The notes below the pieces were generated by a model that saw only the letters and a program-made list of their open reading frames with translations, made no database searches and had not been told where the DNA came from. From Flavobacterium chilense (lineage in GTDB: Bacteria > Bacteroidota > Bacteroidia > Flavobacteriales > Flavobacteriaceae): a stretch of DNA of 64,000 bases. A program made the translations under genes and the position numbers. Of the stretch, positions 27,235 to 36,368 are shown one piece after another. Numbering within the stretch: position 1 is the stretch's first letter; each line of letters opens with the position of its first letter. The stretch spans positions 1 through 64,000 of the forward strand of contig NZ_LSYT01000008.1 of assembly GCF_001602525.1 (NCBI RefSeq), given 5' to 3'.

Positions 27235-27526
27235 AATGGAAAATAGAATAAAGAATAAAGAAAAAATAAAAGCAAATAGAAGCGTACTGGTGAATTTTTT
27301 CTCAACGAAATTCTTCTATGTTCTTTTCTCTATTTTCTTTTCTCTGGAAGCCAGCGCTCAATGCGCTATGTGCCGTGCTGCTCTTTCCGGAGACTCAAAT
27401 GTAAAGAAAGCAGAAGCAGTAAATAACGGAATCGTTTATTTGATGGTGATTCCGTATTTGTTGGTTGCTGTAATTGGATATTTAATTTATAGAATGTATC
27501 AGTCTAAAAAGAAAAAAGCAGAATAA
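27227..27526 (+). CDS. Small CxxC membrane protein in the oxidase assembly operon
   Basis: 99 residues. A basic N-terminus and hydrophobic segment (about 28-43) precede AQCAMCRAAL, with C46 and C49 forming a CxxC just after a likely signal cleavage site (EASAQ). A second membrane helix (about 69-89, YLMVIPYLLVAVIGYLIY) and a lysine tail follow. The CxxC would face the periplasm at the membrane. I know no characterised homologue. Its place, overlapping the DUF420 gene by 8 bp after SCO, suggests copper or thiol handling for the oxidase. ATG 27236 is an alternative start that removes the overlap. Confidence 0.85.
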   Translation: MLKMENRIKNKEKIKANRSVLVNFFSTKFFYVLFSIFFSLEASAQCAMCRAALSGDSNVKKAEAVNNGIVYLMVIPYLLVAVIGYLIYRMYQSKKKKAE

Positions 27527-27546
27527 TTATTATTCTGCTTTTTTTT
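27515..27546. terminator. Bidirectional terminator
   Basis: AAAGCAGAATAA-TTA-TTATTCTGCTTT is a perfect 12-bp stem overlapping the end of the CxxC gene and followed by T's. It also faces the end of the convergent DUF4403 gene. Confidence 0.9.
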
Positions 27547-27551
27547 ATGTT

Positions 27552-28961
27552 TTACTTCAATCCATCAACGGAAACATTCACTGTTCCGTTTATTTTTATA
27601 AAAGCAATTATAGCTTGATTGGTTAGCTGAATTTTATCGAATTGAATGTCTTCCATCTTTCCGTTTACAAAAACACCAGGCATTGGAGAATAATTTTTAA
27701 GATATGCTGCCATGCTTTTTTTGCCCTCCTCTAAGTTAGGCTGAATAGAATAACGACAGCTTTCCTCCATTTTTCTTAAAATATAACCCTGACCCAGCCA
27801 GCTTGCAGTTCGCATGAGTTTGCTTTTTGTGTCTAAAACATAATCTAATTTATCAAAATAGATTTCCTTGATCTGTGGATTATATTGTGGAAATCCGTTT
27901 AAATAAAGAGTCCCGTTGATAGATCCTAAAACATCAAGTGCAATAACCATTTTGCCATTTTTATGCCAGATAGAAACATTTTTTACTGTTACCTTCTTGC
28001 TTCCGGATCCAAATTCCTGTCCGGCAAAATTCTTAGTCATGATTTTTGAAGCATCAATATAAGTTGAAATAGCAGCGATATTTGCAGAAATTTGATTTGG
28101 AATTTTAGTAACAGGTTTTAATACAATTTTATTGGCATTAAATTTAGATTCCGGTTGTTTCCCTACAATAGTTTCCATATTGCATTTCATTCCCATGTCT
28201 AATAAAAACGAATCATTTTTGAGCTTTGCATTTGTAGAATAAATCTCAACAGGAACAATTCTTAGCCAGCTTTCATAAGTATCACTCATTTGAAAAGGGG
28301 TACATATTTTTTCTAAAGCCGAAAGAACGTTTGGTTTAAAATCCATTGATTTTTCGATTGCCTCATCAATTTTCTTTTCAATTTTAGACTTAAAAATAGA
28401 AATCGCAGGGTTTACTAAATAAGTAATTGGCATGCTTTTGCCAAAAACTAACATTGTTGGACTTTCGTTCCAGTCTAACGATTTGAATTCGGTTTTGGTG
28501 CTTAGCTTCCAATTCGTCAGTGCCACTTCACTGGATAATGTGATAACACCATTTAGATTAAACTCTCTGGTGTCGTAAAGTTCAACGCCTAATTTTTTTG
28601 TTCCAATTCTGTATTTGATCGTCGCTTTTAATGGCAGGATTGTTTTTATTTTTTTATCCGGACTATTTGGATCATTTTGAATTTTTATGGGAGCCTGTTT
28701 CCAGATTTTCATTTCGATGTCATCATCATCAATATTATTGTCTTCATAAATTAATCCGTTAAGCAATGCGTTGGTTTGATTTTCTATATCAGCAAGTTTT
28801 ACTGTAATAGGTAAATTGATGAAAGAAGGATTTGCGTCATAAACTAACGGACTTGCGTCATCTGGTTCCGGTTTTAACGTTTCTAATTTTTGAGATGTAG
28901 AGCAGCTAATTAGCGTCGCAAGTAGCGCAAATAAAGAGATTTTGGATAAAAACTTCATCAT
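27552..28961 (-). CDS. DUF4403 family lipoprotein
   Basis: 469 residues with a lipoprotein signal ending LATLISC (C20). The mature part matches the DUF4403 pattern: paired repeated halves with short amphipathic strands (PSFINLPITVKLADIENQTN near the N-terminus, then FNLNGVITLSSEVALTNWKL) and a C-terminal NGKMEDIQFDKIQLTNQAI. Such proteins are predicted lipid-binding, TULIP-like envelope proteins of unknown role. It is a single gene with a candidate -7 box just upstream, convergent with the oxidase assembly operon. MKF at 28958 is an equivalent start. Confidence 0.85.
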   Translation of the reverse strand: MMKFLSKISLFALLATLISCSTSQKLETLKPEPDDASPLVYDANPSFINLPITVKLADIENQTNALLNGLIYEDNNIDDDDIEMKIWKQAPIKIQNDPNSPDKKIKTILPLKATIKYRIGTKKLGVELYDTREFNLNGVITLSSEVALTNWKLSTKTEFKSLDWNESPTMLVFGKSMPITYLVNPAISIFKSKIEKKIDEAIEKSMDFKPNVLSALEKICTPFQMSDTYESWLRIVPVEIYSTNAKLKNDSFLLDMGMKCNMETIVGKQPESKFNANKIVLKPVTKIPNQISANIAAISTYIDASKIMTKNFAGQEFGSGSKKVTVKNVSIWHKNGKMVIALDVLGSINGTLYLNGFPQYNPQIKEIYFDKLDYVLDTKSKLMRTASWLGQGYILRKMEESCRYSIQPNLEEGKKSMAAYLKNYSPMPGVFVNGKMEDIQFDKIQLTNQAIIAFIKINGTVNVSVDGLK

Positions 28962-28981
28962 TAAGATTTTTTTGAGTGCAA

Positions 28982-28989
28982 CAAAATTA
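28982..28989 (-). promoter_or_regulatory. -7 box of DUF4403 gene
   Basis: TAATTTTG on the minus strand, 20 bp before the start codon. Confidence 0.5.
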
Positions 28990-29133
28990 AGAAAACAATT
29001 ATATTATCTTAAAAAAGTGTAACAATTGATAAACAATTGAGTCTTATTCAGAAACAAAACGGAAGTATTAACGTTTTCTTATAATAAATCACTTAATAAA
29101 AATGTTATTATTGTTTTAAAATTTAACAATACC

Positions 29134-29835
29134 ATGATCGAAATCAAAGATTTGCATAAGTCCTATAAAATGGGAAGTTCACAGTTACATGTGTTAAAAG
29201 GGATTAATTTTAATATCGAAGAAGGCGAGTTGGTTGCAATTATGGGATCATCCGGATCTGGTAAATCAACGCTTTTAAATATTTTAGGAATTCTGGATGA
29301 AGCTGATTCTGGTAGTTATATTTTAGACAAAACACCCATTAAAAATTTAAACGAAACAATAGCTTCAAAATACCGAAATAAATTTTTGGGATTTGTGTTT
29401 CAGTCATTCAATTTAATCAATTATAAAACAGCACTGGATAATGTTGCGATGCCTTTGTATTATCAGGGTATTAAGAGAAAAGAACGTTATGATATTGCGA
29501 TGAAATATCTGGAGAAAGTAGGTTTAGGCTCGCATTCTCACCACTTGCCAAATGAGCTTTCCGGAGGTCAAAAACAACGTGTTGCTATTGCGAGAGCCTT
29601 AGCGTCAAATCCAAAAGTTTTACTGGCAGATGAGCCAACAGGAGCATTGGATACAAAAACTTCTTATGAAGTTATGGAACTTATTCAGGGAATTAACGAT
29701 GAAGGTAAAACCATTTTGATCGTTACACACGAACCTGATATTGCTGCAATGTGCAAAAGAAATGTAGTCCTGAAAGACGGATTAATTATCGATGATAAAA
29801 AGGTAGAACAAGTTAGAGCTTCATCTTATGTTTAA
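29134..29835 (+). CDS. ABC transporter ATP-binding protein, MacB/LolD type
   Basis: 233 residues with a complete nucleotide-binding domain: Walker A GSSGSGKST (38-46), Q-loop Q90, signature LSGGQKQR (142-149), Walker B VLLADEP (162-168) and switch histidine in LIVTHEPD. It drives transport by the two FtsX-type permeases that follow; the C-terminus overlaps the first permease by 8 bp. In the MacB-type mechanotransmission model, ATP hydrolysis works a periplasmic step that pushes substrate through a TolC duct; genes for adaptors and TolC are just downstream. Confidence 0.95.
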   Translation: MIEIKDLHKSYKMGSSQLHVLKGINFNIEEGELVAIMGSSGSGKSTLLNILGILDEADSGSYILDKTPIKNLNETIASKYRNKFLGFVFQSFNLINYKTALDNVAMPLYYQGIKRKERYDIAMKYLEKVGLGSHSHHLPNELSGGQKQRVAIARALASNPKVLLADEPTGALDTKTSYEVMELIQGINDEGKTILIVTHEPDIAAMCKRNVVLKDGLIIDDKKVEQVRASSYV

Positions 29836-31072
29836 TATTGAGCGTTGGCAGGAAATATTTGAGGCCATCTCTAAAAACCGGTTAAGGACATTCCTGACTG
29901 GAATTTCTGTGGCATCCGGAATTTTTATTTTAGTGATTTTACTTGGTGCAGGTAAAGGGCTTCAAAACGGAATCGAAAAACAATTTGAGCGCGATGCCGC
30001 GGGTCTTATTGAAGTTTGGTCGGGTACAACAGCAAAACAGTACAAAGGATTAAATCCAGGAAGACAAATTCAGTTCAGAAATAGTGATTATTCACAATCC
30101 GTTCAGAAATTTGGAGACAAACTGGATTTACGCGCTGCAACATATAATTTCTGGGGAGGTGCATTTTCTTATGGAAAAGAATCCGGAAGTTATCAATACA
30201 GAGGTGTAGATCCTGATTATGGTGCTGTAGAGAATATTGTAATTGTTCAGGGACGTTTCATAAATAGTAATGATTTAGCTAATAATGAAAAAGTGGCAAC
30301 GATTGGAATGAAAATCAAAACGGATCTGTTTAAAGATAAAGATCCTTTGGGGAAAGAAATTTCGATTAATAATGTCAATTTTAAAGTAGTAGGAGTTTTT
30401 ACAGATCCGGGAGGAGAACGAGAAGAAGCCAGAGCTTATCTGCCTAAAACAACAGTGCAAAGAGCTTATGGCGGAGGAGATAAAATAAGTAATTTGTTTT
30501 TTACCTTAAAAAAGACAAAAGATTATGACGAAGCACTAGCACAATCCGAAAAATTCACACAGGATTTAAAAGCTTTATTAAGAAGTAAAAATGTCGTAGC
30601 GCCTGATGATGATAGCGGAATCAATGCTTATAATTCTGTAAAAGATGCGAAACAATTCTATGATCTGAACCTTTATATCAGATTGTTTTTCTGGTGGGTA
30701 GGAATCTGTACAATTATTGCCGGAGTAGTGGGAGTAAGTAATATCATGCTTATTATAGTGAAAGAAAGAACTAAAGAGATCGGAATCAGAAAAGCACTTG
30801 GTGCATCACCATTTTCTATTATTTCGATGATTCTTCATGAATCTATTTTTATTACTACGATTGCCGGTTTTGTTGGTTTATTGGCTAGTTTGTTATTATT
30901 AGAATTCGTTGGACCAATGGTGCAAAGTGAATATTTCAGAAATCCTCAGGTTGATTTTAGTGTGGCTTTGACCACCTTGGTTTTGCTTGTATTTGCCGGT
31001 GCTTTGGCAGGATTTTTTCCAGCATACAGAGCCGCCAAAATTAAACCTATTGTAGCACTTAGAGATGAATAA
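29828..31072 (+). CDS. ABC transporter permease, MacB_PCD + FtsX (first)
   Basis: 414 residues: N-terminal helix (about 18-42, LTGISVASGIFILVILLGAG), a large periplasmic MacB_PCD domain (about 45-280) and three FtsX helices (about 285-310, 333-360, 375-398). The region SNIMLIIVKERTKEIGIRKA is the conserved FtsX loop that couples to the ATPase. It is one of two similar permeases (a 2-bp gap separates them), so the transporter is probably a heterodimer. Confidence 0.94.
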   Translation: MFNIERWQEIFEAISKNRLRTFLTGISVASGIFILVILLGAGKGLQNGIEKQFERDAAGLIEVWSGTTAKQYKGLNPGRQIQFRNSDYSQSVQKFGDKLDLRAATYNFWGGAFSYGKESGSYQYRGVDPDYGAVENIVIVQGRFINSNDLANNEKVATIGMKIKTDLFKDKDPLGKEISINNVNFKVVGVFTDPGGEREEARAYLPKTTVQRAYGGGDKISNLFFTLKKTKDYDEALAQSEKFTQDLKALLRSKNVVAPDDDSGINAYNSVKDAKQFYDLNLYIRLFFWWVGICTIIAGVVGVSNIMLIIVKERTKEIGIRKALGASPFSIISMILHESIFITTIAGFVGLLASLLLLEFVGPMVQSEYFRNPQVDFSVALTTLVLLVFAGALAGFFPAYRAAKIKPIVALRDE

Positions 31073-31074
31073 TT

Positions 31075-32340
31075 ATGTTTAGTAAAGATAATTGGGATGA
31101 GATTTTACAGGCTTTAACAGCCAATGTTTTTAGAACAATTCTAACTGCATTTGGAGTGTTTTGGGGGATATTTATTTTAGTCATATTACTTGCCGCCGGA
31201 AAAGGTTTAGAGAATGGCGTAAAAAAAGGTTTTGACGGAATTGCGACTAATACCATGTTTATGTGGAGTCAGACAACATCAAAAGCTTATAAAGGATTGC
31301 CAAAAACCCGTCGTTATGATTTTAGAAATAGTGACGTTACAGCTTTAAAGGCTGCATTGCCAGACCTGTTGTATGTGTCGCCAAGAAACCAGTTAGGAGA
31401 TTTTAACGGATCTAATAATGTGGTTCGTGGTACAAAAACAGCAGCATTTACAATTTATGGAGATTATCCCGAGCTGATTAAACAGCAGCCTATGGATATT
31501 ATTCAGGGAAGATTTGTAAATCAGAAGGATATTGATGGGAAAAGAAAAGTTTGTGTAATTGGAAAAGGTGTTATTACCGAGCTTTATGGAAAAGAAGAAG
31601 AAGCTATAGGAACTTATATTAAAATTAATGGTATCAATTTCATGGTTGTCGGGGTTTATAAATCCAAGCAACAAGGAGGAAATGCAGAACAGGAGCAAAA
31701 GAATATATTTATACCTTTTACTACTTTTCAACAAGCCTTTAATTTTGGGGATAAAGTAGGATGGATGGCGCTTACTGCAAAAGATGAAACTTCGATAACA
31801 GATCTGAAACCAAAAATTTTAGAACTTATTAAAGCACTTCATTCTGTAAATCCTAAAGATGACAGGGCAGTTGGAAATTTTGATTTGTATGAACAATTCA
31901 ATAAAGTTCAAAGTTTATTTAATATTTTGCAGGTTATTGCTTACTTTGTCGGAAGCTTAGTTTTAATTTCAGGAGTAATTGGTATTTCGAATATCATGCT
32001 TATTGTAGTTAAAGAACGTACCAAAGAAATTGGAATTCGAAGAGCCTTAGGAGCTACTCCGGCAGCAATTCGTGGACAGATTTTGACAGAGTCTATATTC
32101 TTAACCATTATTTCGGGAATGTTTGGTATTGCTGTTGCAACCGGAATTATAGCATTACTGAATATGGCGCTGGATTCGATGCCACCAGGAAATGATACTA
32201 TGTTTGCAAGTCCAAGTGTAGATTTAGGAGTTGTATTTGTAGCCTTAATAATATTAGTAGGATCTGGTTTGCTGGCAGGATTAATTCCCGCTCAAACCGC
32301 AATTAATGTAAAGCCTATAGATGCTTTACGAACAGAATAA
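31075..32340 (+). CDS. ABC transporter permease, MacB_PCD + FtsX (second)
   Basis: 421 residues with the same layout as the upstream permease: first helix about 17-41 (LTAFGVFWGIFILVILLAAG), periplasmic domain, and the FtsX loop SNIMLIVVKERTKEIGIRRA. The pair differ mostly in the periplasmic domain (here with YKSKQQGGNAEQEQKN), which may give two different contacts to substrate or adaptor. It ends 40 bp before the first adaptor gene. Confidence 0.94.
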   Translation: MFSKDNWDEILQALTANVFRTILTAFGVFWGIFILVILLAAGKGLENGVKKGFDGIATNTMFMWSQTTSKAYKGLPKTRRYDFRNSDVTALKAALPDLLYVSPRNQLGDFNGSNNVVRGTKTAAFTIYGDYPELIKQQPMDIIQGRFVNQKDIDGKRKVCVIGKGVITELYGKEEEAIGTYIKINGINFMVVGVYKSKQQGGNAEQEQKNIFIPFTTFQQAFNFGDKVGWMALTAKDETSITDLKPKILELIKALHSVNPKDDRAVGNFDLYEQFNKVQSLFNILQVIAYFVGSLVLISGVIGISNIMLIVVKERTKEIGIRRALGATPAAIRGQILTESIFLTIISGMFGIAVATGIIALLNMALDSMPPGNDTMFASPSVDLGVVFVALIILVGSGLLAGLIPAQTAINVKPIDALRTE

Positions 32341-32380
32341 ATTATCAATCAAAATATAATCGATTAAACCAAAAAACAAA

Positions 32381-33496
32381 ATGAAAAAAGGAGTAACCGT
32401 AACCATTTTAATCTTTATTGCTATAGTTTTTTTTGGCGCACTTTACTATTTGTATGCTAAGAATCAAGAATCTCCAATTGTCTTTAAAACGGAAAAAGCA
32501 GAGATTAAAACAATCGTAAAAAACACAATTGCTACTGGTAACATTCAGCCTGATGAAGAAGTCCTCATCAAACCAAATATTTCAGGTATTATTGAAGAAG
32601 TGTATATCAAAGCAGGAGAGAAAATCAAAGCAGGAGATATGATTGCTAAAATTAGAGTGGTGGCAAACGTATCGAATGTGAGCAGTACTCAGAATCAGGT
32701 ACAGACAGCAAAAATTGCTTTAGATAATCAGGAGAAAATTTATCAAAGACAAAAAACTTTATTTGATAAAGATGTAATTTCTGCAAATGATTTTGATGCA
32801 GCCCAATTAGCATATAAACAGGCAAAACAAAATTATCTGGCAGCAAAACAAAGTCTTGATATTGTAAAAACCGGAACAACGACTTCATTAGGAAATTATG
32901 CCAATACCTTAATTCGCTCAACAGTAAACGGAATGGTGTTGGCTGTTCCTGTAAAAGTTGGGAATCAGGTTATTGAAAGTAATAATTTTAATGAAGGAAC
33001 TACAATTGCAAGTGTAGCAGATGTTGGAAGAATGATTTTTATTGGAAAAATAGATGAATCTGAAGTAGGGAAAATTAAAGAAAAAATGCCAATTGAAATT
33101 ACAGTTGGAGCTATCGAAAATAAAAAATTCGATGCATTTTTAACAGATATAGCGCCAAAAGGTGTTGTAGAAAACGGAGCAATTCAGTTTGAAATAAAAG
33201 CCAGATTAGAAAATAAAGATGCTACCTTTATCAGAGCCGGTTTAAGCGCGAATGCTTCTATTATTCTTGAAAAAGCAGATAAAGTTCTGGCAATTAAAGA
33301 ATCATTGGTTCAGTTTGATAAAAACACACAAAAACCATACGTAGAAGTTGAAACAGCTCCTCAGAAATTTCAAAGAAGAGATCTTGTTTTAGGAGTAAGC
33401 GACGGAATTTATGTGCATGTTAAAAGCGGTGTTAAAGCCACTGATAAAATTAAGATCTGGAACCAGGGATTAATAACCGAAGGAGAGAAAAAATAA
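32381..33496 (+). CDS. Periplasmic adaptor (membrane fusion protein), HlyD/MacA type
   Basis: 371 residues with an N-terminal membrane anchor (about 5-26). A lipoyl-like half (NIQPDEEVLIKPNISGIIEE), a coiled-coil hairpin (about 100-165, QTAKIALDNQEKIYQRQKT) and the second half (GMVLAVPVKVGNQV) are followed by beta-barrel and membrane-proximal domains. It bridges the inner-membrane permeases to the TolC channel. A second adaptor gene follows TolC. Confidence 0.93.
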   Translation: MKKGVTVTILIFIAIVFFGALYYLYAKNQESPIVFKTEKAEIKTIVKNTIATGNIQPDEEVLIKPNISGIIEEVYIKAGEKIKAGDMIAKIRVVANVSNVSSTQNQVQTAKIALDNQEKIYQRQKTLFDKDVISANDFDAAQLAYKQAKQNYLAAKQSLDIVKTGTTTSLGNYANTLIRSTVNGMVLAVPVKVGNQVIESNNFNEGTTIASVADVGRMIFIGKIDESEVGKIKEKMPIEITVGAIENKKFDAFLTDIAPKGVVENGAIQFEIKARLENKDATFIRAGLSANASIILEKADKVLAIKESLVQFDKNTQKPYVEVETAPQKFQRRDLVLGVSDGIYVHVKSGVKATDKIKIWNQGLITEGEKK

Positions 33497-33534
33497 TTTG
33501 AAACTATAAAAGGTTTTTGAGGTTTAAAAAATGT

Positions 33535-33542
33535 TAAATTTG
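33535..33542 (+). promoter_or_regulatory. -7 box before the TolC-like gene
   Basis: TAAATTTG, 35 bp before ATG 33578; suggests TolC and the second adaptor can be expressed separately from the ABC genes. Confidence 0.5.
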
Positions 33543-33577
33543 CATAGCTTTTTCTGCTGTGCTTTCATTCAAAATAT

Positions 33578-34963
33578 ATGAAAATAAATAAATATAATAG
33601 TCTTGTTTTAGCCCTTTTATTTGGGGTTGGTTTGTCAGCTCAGGGACAATCAAAAAAATGGACATTAGAAGAGTGCGTACGATATGCTTTAGATAATAAT
33701 ATCAAAGTAAAACTATCAGAACTTGATGTAAAAAGTGCTGATATTGATAAAAAAGGGGCATTTGGAAGTTATCTTCCATCGGTAAATGGAAATGCCTCGC
33801 ACTCCTGGAATATTGGTTTGAACGTAAACCCGGTTACGAATATTGCAACAACACAAACCACTCAATATTCTTCATTGGGTGTAAATGCTGGAGTTGATAT
33901 CTATAAAGGTCTTCAAAACCAAAATGCTTACAGGAGAGCTAAACTTTCTATAATTGCATCACAATATCAACTTTTAAAAATGCAGGAAGATATTTCGCTG
34001 AATGTAGCTAATGCATTTTTAGAAATCCTTTTTAATAAAGAGAATTTAAAAGTTAAAAAAGAACAATTGTCTATCGATCAAAAACGATTGGCACGTTCAG
34101 AAGAAATGGTCAGTGCCGGAACAATCCCCCGTGGAGATTTATATGACCTGAAGGCTACTGCAGCAACAGATCAGCAGGCTATTATTGTTGCTGAAAATAG
34201 TTTGTTAATTTCTAAACTGAGTCTTGCTCAGCTTTTACAATTAAAAGAATTTACAGATTTTGATGTAGTAGATGATACCAATGCAAAAGATGAAAATAAC
34301 ATCATGGCGCAAAACCCGGTAGATATTTACAATAAAGCCAAAGAAATAAGAACTGAATTAAAACTGGCTCAGACCAATCTTGAGATTGCAGAAAAAAATG
34401 TTGCTATTGCAAGAGGAGCTTATCAGCCTACACTTAGAGGGTTTTACGCATTTAGTACAAGTGCGAGTTATAGCGACAGACTTGTAGGAACTGATGGTAG
34501 CGGAAATCCTATCTATGCAGCACCACATTCAGTTTTAGATCAGTTTAGTGACAATAAAGGACACAATTTTGGTTTTCAATTGAATGTTCCAATTTTTAAC
34601 GGATTTTCAGCCAGAAATAATGTAGAGCGTAATAAAGTAACTTTAGAGAAATCTAAAATAGATTTAGAACAAAAAAGTTTAGATTTGCAACGTAACGTTT
34701 ATACTGCTTTTACAGATGCAAAAGGAGCGCTAAATGCTCACGAATCATCGACAGTAACTTTAGAGGCAAGACAACAGGCTTACAATTATGCTAAAGAAAA
34801 GTATGATGTAGGTTTGATGAATTCATTTGATTTTACACAAGCACAGACATTGTTAACCAATGCACAGTCAGATGTTATCAGAACAAAATACGATTACATG
34901 TTTAAAATAAAAATACTTGAATTCTACTTTGGAATTCCAATTGTCCCAATTATTACAAAATAA
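33578..34963 (+). CDS. TolC family outer-membrane efflux protein
   Basis: 461 residues with a signal peptide (about 1-22, GVGLSAQG). It has the duplicated OEP domains with long alpha-helical hairpins: W-T-LEECVRYALDNNIKVK at the N-terminus and a coiled coil around 145-215 and 345-420. The barrel strands are aromatic (HNFGFQLNVPIFNGFSARNN). It forms the trimeric outer-membrane exit duct for the MacB-type exporter encoded around it. Six bp separate it from the second adaptor gene. Confidence 0.95.
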   Translation: MKINKYNSLVLALLFGVGLSAQGQSKKWTLEECVRYALDNNIKVKLSELDVKSADIDKKGAFGSYLPSVNGNASHSWNIGLNVNPVTNIATTQTTQYSSLGVNAGVDIYKGLQNQNAYRRAKLSIIASQYQLLKMQEDISLNVANAFLEILFNKENLKVKKEQLSIDQKRLARSEEMVSAGTIPRGDLYDLKATAATDQQAIIVAENSLLISKLSLAQLLQLKEFTDFDVVDDTNAKDENNIMAQNPVDIYNKAKEIRTELKLAQTNLEIAEKNVAIARGAYQPTLRGFYAFSTSASYSDRLVGTDGSGNPIYAAPHSVLDQFSDNKGHNFGFQLNVPIFNGFSARNNVERNKVTLEKSKIDLEQKSLDLQRNVYTAFTDAKGALNAHESSTVTLEARQQAYNYAKEKYDVGLMNSFDFTQAQTLLTNAQSDVIRTKYDYMFKIKILEFYFGIPIVPIITK

Positions 34964-34969
34964 TTCATT

Positions 34970-36262
34970 ATGTCAAAAAAAACAGTTTATTTCTTATTAG
35001 GTGGTGCATTAGTTATTATTGTAGCGTTGATTAGTCTTTCGAAAGCAGGAGTTGTAGGAAATAAGGATGAAGGAAAAGAAGTAGAGATTTCAAAAGTATT
35101 AGCTTCAACAATTGTTGAAACTGTTTCGGCAACAGGTAAAATCCAACCGGAAATAGAGGTAAAACTTTCCTCAATGGTTTCGGGAGAGATTATTGCCCTG
35201 AATGTAAAAGAAGGACAAGTTGTTAAAAAAGGAGATCTATTGGTTAAGATCAACCCTGATTTGTATACTTCAGGATTAGAACGTTCAGTAGCCAATTTAT
35301 CAGGAACAAAAGCCAGTTTAACACAATCTGAGGCAAGTTATAAAGAAGCTAAAGCAAGTTACGAACGTAACAAAACATTATATGATAAAGGTGTAATTTC
35401 TAAATCTGACTGGGATAAGGCGATTTCGACTTATGAAGTAGCAAAAGCAACCAGACAAAGTTCTTACTATAATGTTCAAAGTGCTACGGCATCTGTAACT
35501 GAAGCCAAAGATAATTTAGGACGTACCTTAATTTATGCCCCTGCTGACGGAACAATTTCTGTTTTAAATGTTGAATTGGGTGAACGTGTTTTAGGAACAC
35601 AACAAATGGCCGGAACGGAGCTTTTAAGAGTAGCTAACCTGAACAACATGGAAGTTGAAGTAGATGTAAACGAAAATGACATTGTTAAAGTAAAAATTGG
35701 TGATGAAGCCAATGTTGAAGTAGATGCTTATTTAAAAAAGAAATTTAAAGGTGTCGTAACTAGTATTTCTAACTCAGCAAGTACAACATTAACTTCAGAT
35801 CAGGTAACTAATTTTAAAGTTAAAGTTCGCATCCTGAAAGAATCATATCAGGACTTATTAGAAGGACAACCAAGTTCTTATTCTCCATTTAGACCGGGAA
35901 TGACAGCGACAGTGGATATTATTACAAGAACTAAAAATAATGTTCTGGCAGTGCCAATTAGTTCTGTAGTAGTAAAATCAGATACAACTGCTGTAAAAGA
36001 TTTTAAAGTAGAAGATCCTAAAGAAGATAAGAAAGCAGCTCCGAAAAGTGATAAAAAATTCGAATGTGTTTTTGTAAAAGTAGGAGATAAAGCCAAGATC
36101 AGGATCATTAAAACAGGAATTCAGGATGATACTAATATCGAAGTGACATCAGGATTAAAAACGGGTGATGTTGTTATTACAGGGCCTTATACGACTGTTT
36201 CTAAAGACTTAAACTCAGGAGATAAAGTAAAACTTAAGAAAGCAGATTCTGCTAAGAAATAA
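34970..36262 (+). CDS. Second periplasmic adaptor, HlyD/MacA type
   Basis: 430 residues. N-terminal anchor (about 8-25), lipoyl half (VKLSSMVSGEIIALNVKEG), coiled-coil hairpin (about 100-180), second lipoyl half (YAPADGTISVLNVELGERV), barrel domain (MEVEVDVNENDIVKVKIG) and a membrane-proximal domain interrupted by a lysine-rich insert (about 345-365, EDPKEDKKAAPKSDKK). It resembles canonical MacA more than the first adaptor does. It probably works with the upstream TolC and ABC proteins. Confidence 0.94.
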   Translation: MSKKTVYFLLGGALVIIVALISLSKAGVVGNKDEGKEVEISKVLASTIVETVSATGKIQPEIEVKLSSMVSGEIIALNVKEGQVVKKGDLLVKINPDLYTSGLERSVANLSGTKASLTQSEASYKEAKASYERNKTLYDKGVISKSDWDKAISTYEVAKATRQSSYYNVQSATASVTEAKDNLGRTLIYAPADGTISVLNVELGERVLGTQQMAGTELLRVANLNNMEVEVDVNENDIVKVKIGDEANVEVDAYLKKKFKGVVTSISNSASTTLTSDQVTNFKVKVRILKESYQDLLEGQPSSYSPFRPGMTATVDIITRTKNNVLAVPISSVVVKSDTTAVKDFKVEDPKEDKKAAPKSDKKFECVFVKVGDKAKIRIIKTGIQDDTNIEVTSGLKTGDVVITGPYTTVSKDLNSGDKVKLKKADSAKK

Positions 36263-36293
36263 ATAAAATATCTCTAAAGATATTATCACTCAG

Positions 36294-36330
36294 AGCAAAG
36301 TCGAAGACTTGATAGAGATTCGACTTTGCT
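36294..36330. repeat. 12-bp-stem hairpin without T-run
   Basis: AGCAAAGTCGAA (36294-36305) pairs perfectly with TTCGACTTTGCT (36319-36330). No T-run follows, so it is more like a palindromic intergenic repeat than a classic terminator, though it may act as one. Confidence 0.65.
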
Positions 36331-36368
36331 TGGAGTTACATAATAATTAATTTTAAAAAATAAACACA

